A stretch of DNA of 64,000 bases, taken from Citrus sinensis (taxonomy: Eukaryota > Streptophyta > Magnoliopsida > Sapindales > Rutaceae). The DNA lies in the NCBI RefSeq assembly GCF_022201045.2, contig NC_068558.1, forward strand, positions 50,261,501-50,325,500, in the 5' to 3' direction. This document shows, piece by piece, positions 25,287-36,684 of this stretch. The notes under the pieces were generated by a model. The model did no database searches and was not told the origin of the DNA. It saw only the letters and a program-made list of their open reading frames with translations. How positions within the stretch are numbered: the first letter of the stretch is position 1; the number at the start of each line of letters is the position of its first letter. The translations under genes were made by a program, and so were the position numbers.

Positions 25287-25980
25287 TTAATACATATTCT
25301 ATTCGTCACAAAATGAAACTACTATGAGTTTCACTGTATATAGTAATTTTACAATTAGAGAATTTTTTTATATTAGTAAAATAAAAGATAAGTTAAAATA
25401 CAAAATAAATATATATGTTCACATATTACAAAATAAATATTCAAGTATATTTTTTTTTCTTTTGTCCCTTGCTTTAATATCTCTTATTATAAAATCACTC
25501 TAATTATATATATATAAACTCAAGAATCCTAATATAAATTTTCACACTGGTCTTTGGAATTTTAATTTGCTTTACACAATAATATTAAAGATCACAATAT
25601 TTAAGTTCCAATGTCAAGTGTCACTTATCTATTATAGAATATATTCAATAATTTATAAAATAATTTAATTTATTTTCTAATAAATACATACTACAACAAT
25701 TGAGATTTAAATATCAGGATGCATGATGGATTGCTTTATTTTCTATGCATTTTTTTAATTATATGAGACTACAACTGATATTTACAATCAAATAATTACT
25801 AGAATTAATTTATATTAAATTTTATATAGTATTATCCAAACTTTTAATCCTCTTTAATATTAGAGGGACGTCAACTCCACTGACATTTTAAAAGAAAAAA
25901 AAAAAAACACCTTCATTCCGATTTAAAGAAAGAATTAAATCTCTCACGATATTTTTACGGGACAACTACCCTCACAATTA
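25287..25980. other. AT-rich intergenic region
   Basis: AT-rich sequence and poly-T/poly-A runs; no coding signal. The right end probably carries the promoter of the small gene at 26445. Confidence 0.4.
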
Positions 25981-26444
25981 GGAGGAAGTGGCTCTAACCT
26001 TTGGTTTATTGTATATGCGTTTAGTAGAGTACAAAATAGACATACAAGCTCTCTTGCCAGCCAACTTGTCAGTCGCTCCTTCTCTTTCGGTCTCCTGCCC
26101 AGTAAGTAAGTTGATGAACTCCTTCTTTCTTTTCAAGATTTCTCAATTTGTTAATTTTTTTTGGCAATCCACTATAATCCATGTTTTATAAAGTTATTTT
26201 TTGAGGCTAAATTCTCTTATACAACAATTAGGTTGTGGAGAAAAAGTGAGAATTTTTTATACCCAAAGAATTATTATTATTATTATTGTTGTTGTTGTTT
26301 TGGCAAGTCTTCATTGAAGCAGAACAGTTTAATGTTTTTATAGATTTTTAGTTCTGTTGATTAACCTTTGCGGTAAATTATGAATGATCTTGCAGGGAAG
26401 CGTTGAAATTTTGGAAGCTTGCAGATTCGGTGATTGTTGTTGCA

Positions 26445-26678
26445 ATGGATACGGAAAAGGGATTGAATGGTTTTGATGGAGTTAGAGGCAAGACAGAGGA
26501 GGCAATGTCTGAAGTTGAAGCTGAGGCTTTGAAGAAGTGTTTAGAGGAAAAGAAAGGAGAACAAGAGACCCACTCCAAATGCAAGTCAAAGATAGAGGCT
26601 TTTCAGTCTTCTTCTTCTCATTCAAAGAAGCCTTTGGGTCCTTTGATGCTCAGAAGTGGTTCCTTGACTGATGTATGA
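26445..26678 (+). CDS. small Cys-pair protein, possibly a mitochondrial assembly factor
   Basis: A 77-aa protein in one coding exon. ATG at 26445 is preferred over the upstream alternative frame start because the conserved-looking part begins MDTEKGLNG. A helix EEAMSEVEAEALKKC leads into C-x13-C (CLEEKKGEQETHSKC), then KIEAFQ and the tail LRSGSLTDV. Two cysteines in a helix resemble one half of a twin CX9C protein, with the spacing enlarged by four residues. Plant relatives of this size are, as I recall, annotated as cytochrome c oxidase assembly factor-like; that role is not demonstrated here. A leader exon (about 25980-26101, donor GTAAGT) and an acceptor (CTTGCAG at 26391-26397) surround a 5' UTR intron. 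Confidence 0.65.
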   Translation: MDTEKGLNGFDGVRGKTEEAMSEVEAEALKKCLEEKKGEQETHSKCKSKIEAFQSSSSHSKKPLGPLMLRSGSLTDV

Positions 26679-27194
26679 AATAAATTAGTGGTAACCATGT
26701 TTCAGGATTTTGGGTTTACTGCTCTTATAATTTTCTCCAATGTCTCATAGCTAGCCTGGGTTTTTTTTTTTTTTTCCTCCTTCTGTTGGGTTAAATAGAT
26801 TGGCTAAAGAAAAAATGGTGATGTTTTGCATCGAACAAAGCATCTTGCTATATGCGATTCTGGCATCGAAAAGAGGAGATGAATTGAAGGGTTTAATATA
26901 GTCAAAATTCAATATAATCAGAAAAGTTGGGGATGTGTTAGAACTTCTAGTTTTCATGATGTTAATTTACACGTCTGCTTAAAAGTATCAGACAGGACAT
27001 TGAAAACAAATTCTGTATGAAAATAATTTAAAGAAAAAAATGAATAAATAACAACTTGGCTTCGCTTATAAGCAAATAATTGCTATTTCCTAGTTTAATT
27101 CGCATGATCATGCCGTTGCAGTACTCGAGCTACCAAAACTTTTTGAATGGTTTTTGGCCAGAGAAAAGTGCTGGGATTGGGATGTCCCTCGTTT
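26679..27194. other. 3' UTRs of convergent genes
   Basis: Spacer between the plus-strand 77-aa gene and the 3' end of the minus-strand RopGEF gene. It contains a poly-T run near 26762 and no coding signal. Confidence 0.45.
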
Positions 27195-29570
27195 TTACTG
27201 ATCCTGGTTTCTTACTGATCTGTCTACAAAAAGAACATCTTCAACCCAAGCCACGGTGTTGAATGCTAGGCCTTCTAACACCCTTGAATAGCTCTCCAAG
27301 ACTGCTTGCCCCACATCCTGCAAGAAGTTGCTTTTCCTTGAGTAATTTTTTTTTTTAAATTTCCCAGATATATGAAATTACACCTCAAATGAATTTATAC
27401 AAGGTTGGGGGATTATTTAGAGTCAATTTTGTGCAACTACTAGTTCCTTCCTTAATGCAGTTATACTGGCAAAACGATATTGACATTATGCGCACGGTGA
27501 TTTTTGGTTATTGCTGCTTAGAAATGAATAAGATGGCGAAAGACTTACTTGATTACATTGAATCTTGCATGTGTCCAAGGATGTCTGTGCAAGTTCAGGA
27601 TACCTCTGCTTCAAGTAAAATAACAAGCTCTCTGCCCTTGCAGCCAAAAGATGATTTTTGTCGCTGCGATCAGTTTCAGACATGAGATCTTTAACCATGT
27701 CCCATGAAGATTTGGAGTGGCTCATGCAAGCTTTGCGTCTCCATGTATACATTGATGCCTCAACATGATCTGCAAGCTCAAGAGCTTCGTGTTCAGATGC
27801 TATACTGAGACAGTCAAGAAGATGGTCGGGCGAGAATTTTTCAGTTGTGTACATGTAGCGGTAAATGAAATCTCCAAGACATGCTTTTCCACTCTGAACA
27901 TAAGAAAATTTTCCCACAAGAGTGAAACTTAGATGAAAGCAGTTCTATTAAGCCTAAATACATGTCATAATATCATTCTATTTGGCTTACATATAAATAA
28001 CCTGATAAATGATGATGTTGTGCATACTATGAAATGATTCTGAAATTGCTTCCAGGTTCAATGCTTGGGTTATTTTCTTAATGTGACCAATTCTAATTTT
28101 GAACTTAGTAGCAAACCACTATTGTAGCAAGAGTGTACTTCATGATTCATCATCTTATGAATTATATTTCTTGTTGATGAGTTCTGGAGGGTTCAAAAGA
28201 GGACTAACCTTCGGAAGGTTTGCCATGTATGAGTCTGGAATTTCCATTTCAGCAAGAATGGTACTATTAATAGCCATGGCCGCTTTGTGAATTTGATTAG
28301 CACAATCACGCTTGTGGCGTAGGTGCTTCCTTGACTTCTCAGAGAGACCACCTGGAGGGACACAAGGAACAGGCAGCCACCATTTCTCCTCTTTACGCTG
28401 AACAATAACTCTTCGAAAGGAGCCTGATCGTGTTGAATTAGACGACATACTCCCCTGTTCTGCATACCAGAACTCTGTGTCCTGGAAGCTCTCCAATATA
28501 TCCTAGGTCAAACAAAACCAACTTGCCATTAGCCACAGTATAATAATAAAAAAAAAACATTGCTTTGCTACTCTATTTTGAAGACTAGGAATGCGATCAT
28601 TCTCTTACCATGAGCATTGTGTCTAGTTTTTGTAGAGCAGGAAGGTTGATGTAAATATCTGCCCTTGGTCTGCTTGCCATTACCTGAAACATCATAGCAT
28701 CATGTTAAAAACAGGTTAAGATAACACATTCTTGTATGAATTTTGGCCTTGGACTTAATAATTCACCTCAACTTCTCTTCCGTCGCGTAAATTCTGTGAC
28801 TCAGAGACGAACTCAACAATGTAATCACACACAGAAAGAAGACAATCCATTTCTCTCTTCCACAATGCTTTCTTTTCAGGTTTTAGAGGTGCCAATCTCA
28901 AGTTTTGGCCAAATACAGTGGCTGCAGAATGCAAACAGCAGTGATCAATGAAAATGAAAATAACATTGAAGATTATGAGCCACCAAGTTTATTCACTTAA
29001 AAAAAATTACCATAAAGATTGGTTATGGCATTTGAGATTGTAACAGCTGTGCACACTCCTTTGCCACTTCCGGACATATCTTCACCAAGCAAAAGCTTTG
29101 CAAATCTTTCCTTCATAAGCTCCAGCTCTGCCAATAAAATTATCACAGCAACAATTATCCAAATTTTGTTCTGGTTTCAGAACTCTGAGAGAGAGAGAGA
29201 GAGAGAGAGAGAAATTATATATGTATATATAGAAAAGGACTCTACCTAAGTCCATTGATTCTTGATCATCAAGATTTTTGTCAACAACGGTCTTTTGCTG
29301 CCTCATTTCTGGTCGGCCAAGAGCAGGCTGTCCAGATCTTGAAACCAGCCAATTTGAAGGAGAAGGTTCACTGCAAGAACTATTATCATCGATGGGGTCT
29401 GAAAAGGCTGAGGTCTCAGAGTTAGTCCGGTGGTATGCAAAAGAATCAGCGCTCATCGTTGAGTAAACTGGAGTTTCAGATGTTGATGTCTGGTCATTTT
29501 GGTCTATTGATGAAGGTGAAGGCCGACACCCCCGATCATAAGTTTCATCTGAATTCGTCGAATTTTCCAT
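27195..29570 (-). CDS. Rop guanine nucleotide exchange factor (PRONE domain)
   Basis: Seven minus-strand exons (29246-29570, 29011-29127, 28767-28921, 28609-28683, 28209-28502, 27549-27893, 27195-27317) join in phase to 477 aa starting [11 protein letters not shown]. Residues 1-107 are Ser/Thr-rich and variable. The plant-specific PRONE domain runs from about 108 to the end, with [57 protein letters not shown] and [11 protein letters not shown]. Family knowledge: PRONE proteins exchange GDP for GTP on Rop GTPases at the plasma membrane, downstream of receptor kinases, and control polar growth. The reading frame ends only a few residues after PRONE, so the C-terminal regulatory tail found in several RopGEFs is very short or absent. 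A 5' UTR intron is likely (acceptor near 29616). Confidence 0.94.
29188..29215. repeat. GA microsatellite in RopGEF intron 1
   Basis: An uninterrupted GA dinucleotide run in the first coding intron. Confidence 0.9.
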
Positions 29571-31601
29571 TTGAGCCTTTGAAAGTAATATGACTTGTGG
29601 CCTAGTAGCTCAGTTCTGCAAATAATCATGCAAGTGTTACCAATTTCATAACTTTTGATCATTATCAAACAAACAAAATTGGAGGGAATTGACTACTTAT
29701 GTAGCACCGTTTTAGACTATAGACAAAAAAAAACAAAAGAACAAAAAAAGATAAAGAAGACATAAACAAAGACTAAGCTTTGTGGCAAAGAAAAAAATCA
29801 AAAGCAAAAGAAGGCATTCACATGTCGTTTTTGTTACCAGACATGCCAATAATTCACTGAATACATGCAGCAAAGAATAATCTTGAATACAAATATAAGG
29901 CGAACAAACTGAAATTTGAAAATTGAAGCCTAACGGTTGATAAAAATTAAAAAGCAACGGTCTCACTTTTTTTTTTTTAATTTTAAAGTTACCTATAAAG
30001 AGTGGATTTGAATTTGAACGTTGAACCGAAAACAAGGCCGTTTTAAAACAGTTCCCCCCTAATCTTTCTTTACTCTCCCAAGTCCTGTAACCTTTATCTT
30101 CCTTTACAAAAGAAACACAAACACACCCTTTGTCCTATCACCAAGATCATGAAACCCGGGAACATTGGCCGTATGATTGCATAGCCCCTGTGATCTGATC
30201 AAACAACGCAGACCCCAGTTGCGAATGCTGCAGCTTTCAATAATTAATGAAGGGAAAACAGAATGGCTTAGTTGTAATTTTAAGTTGAATTGAGTAATTT
30301 GAGAGAACATGCAATGTCAACTTTAGTTGGAAATGAGAGGATTAATGGGTTTCTGGAGTTATATGATGTGGTTCTGAATACGTGACAAATATCTTGTTGG
30401 GGTGTTACAGAAGAATTCAGAGAATCATTTATTTTATAGTCAATTGGAAAATTCTTCCATCCTTTGGATGTGGGAACAGAACTGACTGCACCTATCCTTA
30501 ATGACCAAAATAACTTGTTAAAGAATTAAAGTCAATTGTGATTCGTATAAAATAGAGAGATAGTAGGAGCGTGGTTGTGCCAGCGATGCTCCTTGTTATT
30601 AATAAGACATTAGCAAATATTTTATTCCCTTCTACAGTTTACACAATTTCATGCGCCAAACAATTATAGGAGTTAAGGTCAATAAAAATTCATCATCTTT
30701 CATGAATGTGTAAATTAGATAGACTATTGTTAATTGTAACAACATAATTTTAATTGAACCCATTTTAACGTGAAGATGAAACTGGACAACAAGGCTTTGC
30801 ATGTCTTGGCGATTTCATATGGTGCAGTAGTTAGCCTGGTCGGAAAGCTAGCTTAGAAAGCACGTGGGTTATATACATACGTATACGAACTACCAGCATT
30901 GACAATTTCAAAATAATTTAATACACATCTAGAAAATAGAGTTAATTAGTATCTTTAGTGTGAGAAATAAAATGATCTCAAATAGACAAATATGTCTGTC
31001 GTGAAATAGACGTGCCGCCCATTCTCAGGTCTTGGTGTTCTGATTTGGCCGATGGGTGTGTGTTCTTCTGCTTTGCGTAAGTGACGTTACATTGTTTGTC
31101 GTTTGAAAATTAATAAATTCAAGTCAAAATAAGTATTGTAATAATTGTGTTTGAGGTTCGAGTCTCTTCGACGTTTGTGCATCAGCTGAGCTATATACCT
31201 CTCAGTTCTCATGCGTCCATCGGTAATATTAAAAATTAAAAAAAAAAAAAAAAACTAAGTTTCAGTTATGTTCTTCGAATGATAATAATAAACAACATTC
31301 GGGGTTAAGGCCCCATTCCACAGGACAGGCAAAATTTATTTTGGGCCTAAACCCAAACTAAATTAAGGGCCGGTTCCATCGACCATATACAGGCTTCAAA
31401 TCCTTTTAAGTGCGGATACACGTGACGAATTTCCTCCGAAGACAAGCGGTCCTTTGGCATCGAGGTCCTGCATTCACAGATGCCGGCACGCCAACATTCA
31501 ATTCATGGCACTTACATTAAAATAAACAAAGCTCAGCCTAGCACATAGTCTCAAGTTCGAAAATAATATATAAATAACAACCGAATAAACATACATATAT
31601 T
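29571..31601. other. RopGEF leader/promoter and intergenic DNA
   Basis: The left part (to about 30060) should hold the RopGEF leader and promoter on the minus strand. The remainder is intergenic with a long A-run at about 31235-31252. A segment near 31150 (GAGGTTCGAGTCTCTT) looks like a tRNA B-box but has no partner A-box at the right distance. No gene is supported. Confidence 0.4.
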
Positions 31602-32522
31602 TCAGATTTGCCATGTTCGCACACAGTCGTTAAGTTGACGAATGGCATGGTTTAGTACTTCCCTAGAAGTAACGGCTTTGGGAACAAAAGGTACTGCTTT
31701 ACCTCTGGCAATCGCCAAGAGGGTGACCTGCGTAAGAACAAATTTCAGTAGAAGAAATGAAATGAAACAGTAAAATGACAATAACTGGAAGGATAGGATA
31801 TTAATTAAAGTAATAAAAGAGTTAAATTTTGCTTCTCTAGAGAAAAGCTATTTACAATCTCAACATACCACCGAATTTTTTATTCTGAAATCTTGGCGCT
31901 GCTTTCTTATTCTTTCTTTTTCAGCCTCGTCTATATGAACAAGTTGTTGATCAAGTATTCCCCGTTCTTCAATCTGACGATTGAAGTAATTCCATGCATA
32001 TTCAAAGTTATTGTACATTTTCACCTGTAAGACTGTAATTGCATATACAGTGGTTTAGACAGGTGTTAATAGATTACAGAGCTCTAAACATAAAACATAA
32101 CCATTTTCCTTTGAATGGATTTGTCCAAGTCAGGTTCCTTTTTTTATGAAAATTTTCTACATGAAACATATAACGAAGCATTGACACTAAGTGAATTGCG
32201 TGCTTGTTTCGTTCCCTATCTCTGGACGGTGGTCAGGCAAAATCAAACACTTTCTCAAAAATAGCATTACGACCAATCAAAATTATGCGTAATTTGTATA
32301 TGTGTGCATGTCTCGATGATTTGGTAAAATCAAAATCAACGAATTAGTAAAACCCAGAATTTCAGCCAATTAAATCCAAAAAAGAATACATTTATTTAAC
32401 TTACAGAGGAATAGCCAGCCATCCAAGAATAGAAAAAGCGATCCAAATTTAGTATTGCATCTACAACGCAACAAAAAATTTAAACAAAATAAATAATCAA
32501 TGAACTACAGAAACCCTAAACC

Positions 32523-32560
<38 letters not shown>

Positions 32561-33041
32561 TGCATTTTCCGACCTTCCCAAGTGTAGGGATCAGGCATTT
32601 AGCACCATTGTATCAAGAAACTTTTCAAAAGTAATTACATGTTCCAACGCCGCCTAATGAGACCAAAACGTGAGAAAAGATTTAAGAAAAATATTTGATT
32701 GAACACATAAAAATTAAGTATAAATTAATTCAAATTTCTGCTAGCATTTAATTTAGCATGCACAATATTTGTTAAATCTTATTAATTTATACCTGGATCT
32801 TGATAACGCTGAATTGATTCATCTTATACAAAAAAACGAGTTGTAGTGACAAAGGAATTAATAAAGCAAAAAGGGTCATCTTATATTTCAGCAAAGACTC
32901 TTCTTCTTCTTTATCAGTCGTCACAACCTTGATGTTAGCATCTGCATCTTTAGGCGAACTAGCGTTTGGAAGCGTTATCTTAGGCGGCTTTTTACGGTTG
33001 ATTGTTTGATGTGTACTGTGTAAGGGTTCTTTGTACTTCAA
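31602..33041 (-). CDS. unrecognised gene, possibly frame-broken
   Basis: Four minus-strand exons (32574-32598, 32405-32460, 31869-32024, 31602-31727) join in phase from ATG at 32598 to a 120-aa protein starting MPDPYTWEDAIL. It contains FFYSWMAGYSSVKMYNN, a charged helix DEAEKERIRKQRQDFR, and ends RQLNDCVRTWQI. TAA directly precedes this ATG. Further upstream, exon-like reading frames (about 32793-33041, with a hydrophobic helix MTLFALLIPLSLQLVFLYK, and 32599-32659, AALEHVITFEKFLDTMVLNA) splice neatly to each other but enter the next exon in another frame and stop. Either the short form is the gene, or a one-base frame break has separated a longer membrane protein. I recognise no family. Confidence 0.4.
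32530..32561. repeat. TG microsatellite
   Basis: A run of TG repeats preceded by a short ATATAT stretch, in an intron of the unrecognised minus-strand gene. Confidence 0.9.
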
Positions 33042-33081
33042 AACAAATATAATTTTTTTTTTTAATTAGTAAATATAGCTA

Positions 33082-33618
33082 GAGTTGGACTATTGGCAGC
33101 CCTCTGATTTCCTCATTGAACCCCCTTTTTAATTATATTTATTTTATTTCCGAAAATACCCCTTTTTAGATATTCTTTTTTAAATTCTTATTTTTTATTT
33201 GATTTATTTTATTGTTAAAACTCAAAGTATTATTATGCTATTTTTTAATTATTTTCAATTTTATTATTACCCTACACACAAATTAAAAAGTTGTATGGGT
33301 GATAAGTTTTTTAGTATTAATCATTGGTTGAAATAACACATATTTCAAATTATAATTTCAAAGCAATTTTAAGTATAAAATATTTAATCAATAAGAAATC
33401 AAAAGAGAACAATAAACTATTTTAAATTTATACAATTTATTTTAATTAGATAGGAAGTAACATATAGATTTATTTTTTTGAAAAATATTGATTATGAATT
33501 AAGTAATTTGTTGGGAAAAAAAAATCTATATGTGTTTAATTTTCAATTATCCTTAATTGTAATTTTATTTAAAGTGAGGTTTTATAAGAATAATATAGGG
33601 GTGCTAATAGCTCTACTC
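33082..33618. mobile_element. Mutator-type MITE
   Basis: The element lies between two exact copies of ATATAGCTA (33073-33081 and 33619-33627), a 9-bp target duplication. Its ends are imperfect inverted repeats: GAGTTGGACTATTGGCAGCCC and, reverse-complemented from the right, GAGTAGAGCTATTAGCACCCC. It is 537 bases, AT-rich and has no coding capacity. The 9-bp duplication with such ends fits Mutator-like elements. Confidence 0.7.
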
Positions 33619-33627
33619 ATATAGCTA

Positions 33628-36600
33628 ATGGGAGGAGCTTCCTCCCAACTTAAGCTAAATTTAGGGGTTAGGGGTTGGCAATCAGTGAGTTTGGGCTAGA
33701 CTTTTCCAGGTTTAGGCCCAAGTTCACATGTTGAAAATATGTTTAAACCTTCAAAAGTCTATCTACATTTGGATGGGTTAGACTTGAGCCGGGCCTAAGT
33801 TTTTTCATTAATTATAAAATAATTTTTTTAATAAAGTAAAAAATATTGAAATTAAAGATAATTACCTAATACATAATATAATAATATAGTCCAATATATG
33901 AAATATTAGTAACACAAAATAATAAATCACAAATACTAATATAGAAAATATTTATTAATTTAAAATTTTAAGTTTTTTTCTTTTTTATTTAAATGTAATT
34001 AATTTTTTATTTATAAATTAAAAAGTCCGGACTTCCTAGGCCCTTATTTAAAATTGATATTTTAATTTGGAAGCTATGTTGATATGCTTTTTTATTTGTA
34101 TAATAAAAAATCTATTATATCTTTAATAATTTTGTCAAAATTATTATTTAAAATTAATATTTACTACATATTATTACTATTTGTTTAATAGTTATAATTT
34201 TTTTTTTTCTACAACAAATGTAGCTTAAAAAGTATAACATCTCAATCCCAAACATGATTGATAACATTCAAATTATCTGCGTATGCCATCACCACTAAAC
34301 CCATATAACGAGAGACTACAAAATGAACAACCAATTCATTGGAGTTAAGCTTGTTGCACTCACAAGAATGTATTTCTTGTTCTAGACATGTAAATTTGTA
34401 ATGCATACACATATCAGGTAACAAACTAATAGCATTTCGAATAAAGTAACCTTAAAAAAAAAAATCCACGAGACAAATAATGCTTGATAAAGAGAACCAA
34501 GAATCTTTACAATTTCAAAACCAGCAATGAGGTCCAAGTCTAAAAAAAGCAAAATTTATTTATTGAAAACACAAATTAGGCAACGTCATGCGAGATGTAA
34601 GAGTCAAATGAAAGAACCCAAATTATCAGAGTATCGTTGAAGTCATTATGTCATAATCGTGATAACATAAACACTTTTTTCTTCTGCAACAACATTAACT
34701 TCACCTTTCTCTAGCACGTCATAAAATACCCTTGCTTTTCATTTGATTATTCCAGTGATTCATCTTTCAAAGACCACCGATACCCAACCTCAGTGCAGCT
34801 TCTAAACATATCTCCTTGATAACGCTTATACCCTTCGAGGTAGCGCGAACAATCTTGTGGCCAGCCATTTCACTTACAGTTAAATGCAGTAAACCTACAT
34901 TCAAGAAACAACAGGATTTTCCCCTGTTAGTAGGCAAAAAGAAATCCCAGGAAAACTGACATGTGAATCATAATAAAATATAGAAAACAAAATGGCAAGA
35001 ACAATACATGAGAACCCATTAACCATTAACAGGTTACGACGACAACCTGCTTGTACAATGCTTGTGGCTTGTCACTTATTTGAAGCAAAACTCCTACATA
35101 AATACTGAAATGATATCGTTTCAGCCAATCAGCCCAAGCATTCTGGAGCTTAGCTCAACTTCACTTACCTATATCCCTACGTTTAGAAACCATATGGCTT
35201 CCAATATAACTATGTTTAGCATTGCTTTCTATTAAGCTTTTCATTACAATCATTCATATTATCATTGACAACGTAAAACATCATTTTAGTATCTGATGCC
35301 AACATATTTTTTTACATGCTTCATAATCCTAAAATAAATAAATAAATTCCATATCACTTTATTGCCATGCCAGGAAGTTTGTAATCGAAGTCATTTTCTG
35401 GGTAAACGAAATCCAACCTGACCAAAGTGCGACGGCATAGTTATAAAAGTAGTAAGCAAAAACAACTAGATTCATTTCATATACAAGAATAAAAGATCGA
35501 TAAATAAGATTCATTTCGCTTCTTAAGTCACGTGTCATTCTCCAATGGGATATTGAAATTTCTTTTATTTTGTTTCATTTTTAAGTTTTCGCACTTTCTA
35601 AATTCAACTTGTGGTTCAGACAAAAAAAATGTATATAATAATCTACTCCTAGTCCCCTATTTAATTAAACCAAGTTTTTTGGTTGATAAATTTTTGTATA
35701 ATAATCATTAATTTAAGTAAGCAAATTAATTATAAATGATTAAATTATAATTTGAAAACATTAAAAGTAAGAAATAATTAATTTTATGATAAAATAAGAA
35801 AAGAAGATTATTCCAGATTTATGCAAACCAATTAGATAAATAATATCTTAACTGACTCAACTTCTAAAGAAGAAGAAAAGAAAGGAGAAAATGAATTAAA
35901 TCTGCATAAAAGAATTATGTAATTAATGAATGTGGCTTTAAAGAGTTTGAGAACAAATAAATATATTTAAATTTGAATGAGACATTGTTTTATTTCAACG
36001 CGGGTTTTATAAAGATGATGAAATAGTTGAATTTGTTGAGAGCAGCTTATATGGGGTGATCTCATTGAACCGTCCTATTACACACGCCATTTGTCTTTAA
36101 CTTTATCTCCCACCATTTAATTGGATAATTTCAAATTGATATATTTGTCAAAATCTTAATGCACAAGGGCAGCACACCATCTACGCGCCCATCCCACTCA
36201 GTTCTTGCTACCCATACAATTTCTAAAAACTATTGAAGCCTCTACCAAGTGAGAAATTCTAAAATAAATGAGAGTTACAATTAATGAATACATGTATGAT
36301 ATATGTAATTAAATATAATATAATCATTGCGTGTATGAAGATTTTTCAAAATAAGTGCACACATGTCGTAACAACATTTAGTTATTATAATTTTAAAATT
36401 TATTCAGCCTACGAACCCTCATGGTATTATCAACTGCCTTTTTACGAATTATATATATCATATATATTTAACATTTATCGAACCTTGGATATACATTCCC
36501 AGTGGTTCAATAGTCTGCATATATATGGTTTCAACACATAATCTATCATACATTACATTAGACACTAAATTTTAGGTCTTGATCATTAGTTGATAAGAGC

Positions 36601-36684
36601 AACTAAAAAGTAAGGAAAACAAATGAACACAACAAACAACAATTAATGTATGTTCGTTCTAACATGCATATTTATTGACTTGGA
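33628..36684. other. AT-rich intergenic region with decayed repeats
   Basis: No confident gene. At 33690-34045 there are GGGCTAGAC/GGGCCTAAG-type motifs like those in old plant DNA transposons. On the minus strand at about 34790-34915 and 35020-35090 two short exon-like frames occur (for example MAGHKIVRATSKGISVIKE and VLLQISDKPQALYKQV); they are discussed under findings. The rest is AT-rich. Confidence 0.35.

Noticed and set aside
31150-31252. B-box-like GGTTCGAGTCT followed by an A-run, as in a tRNA-derived SINE
   Set aside because: No A-box about 30-40 bases upstream and no cloverleaf could be drawn.
36284-36541. 85-codon plus-strand frame
   Set aside because: Random frame in AT-rich DNA, rich in Tyr/Ile/Asn, no domain and no homologue recalled.
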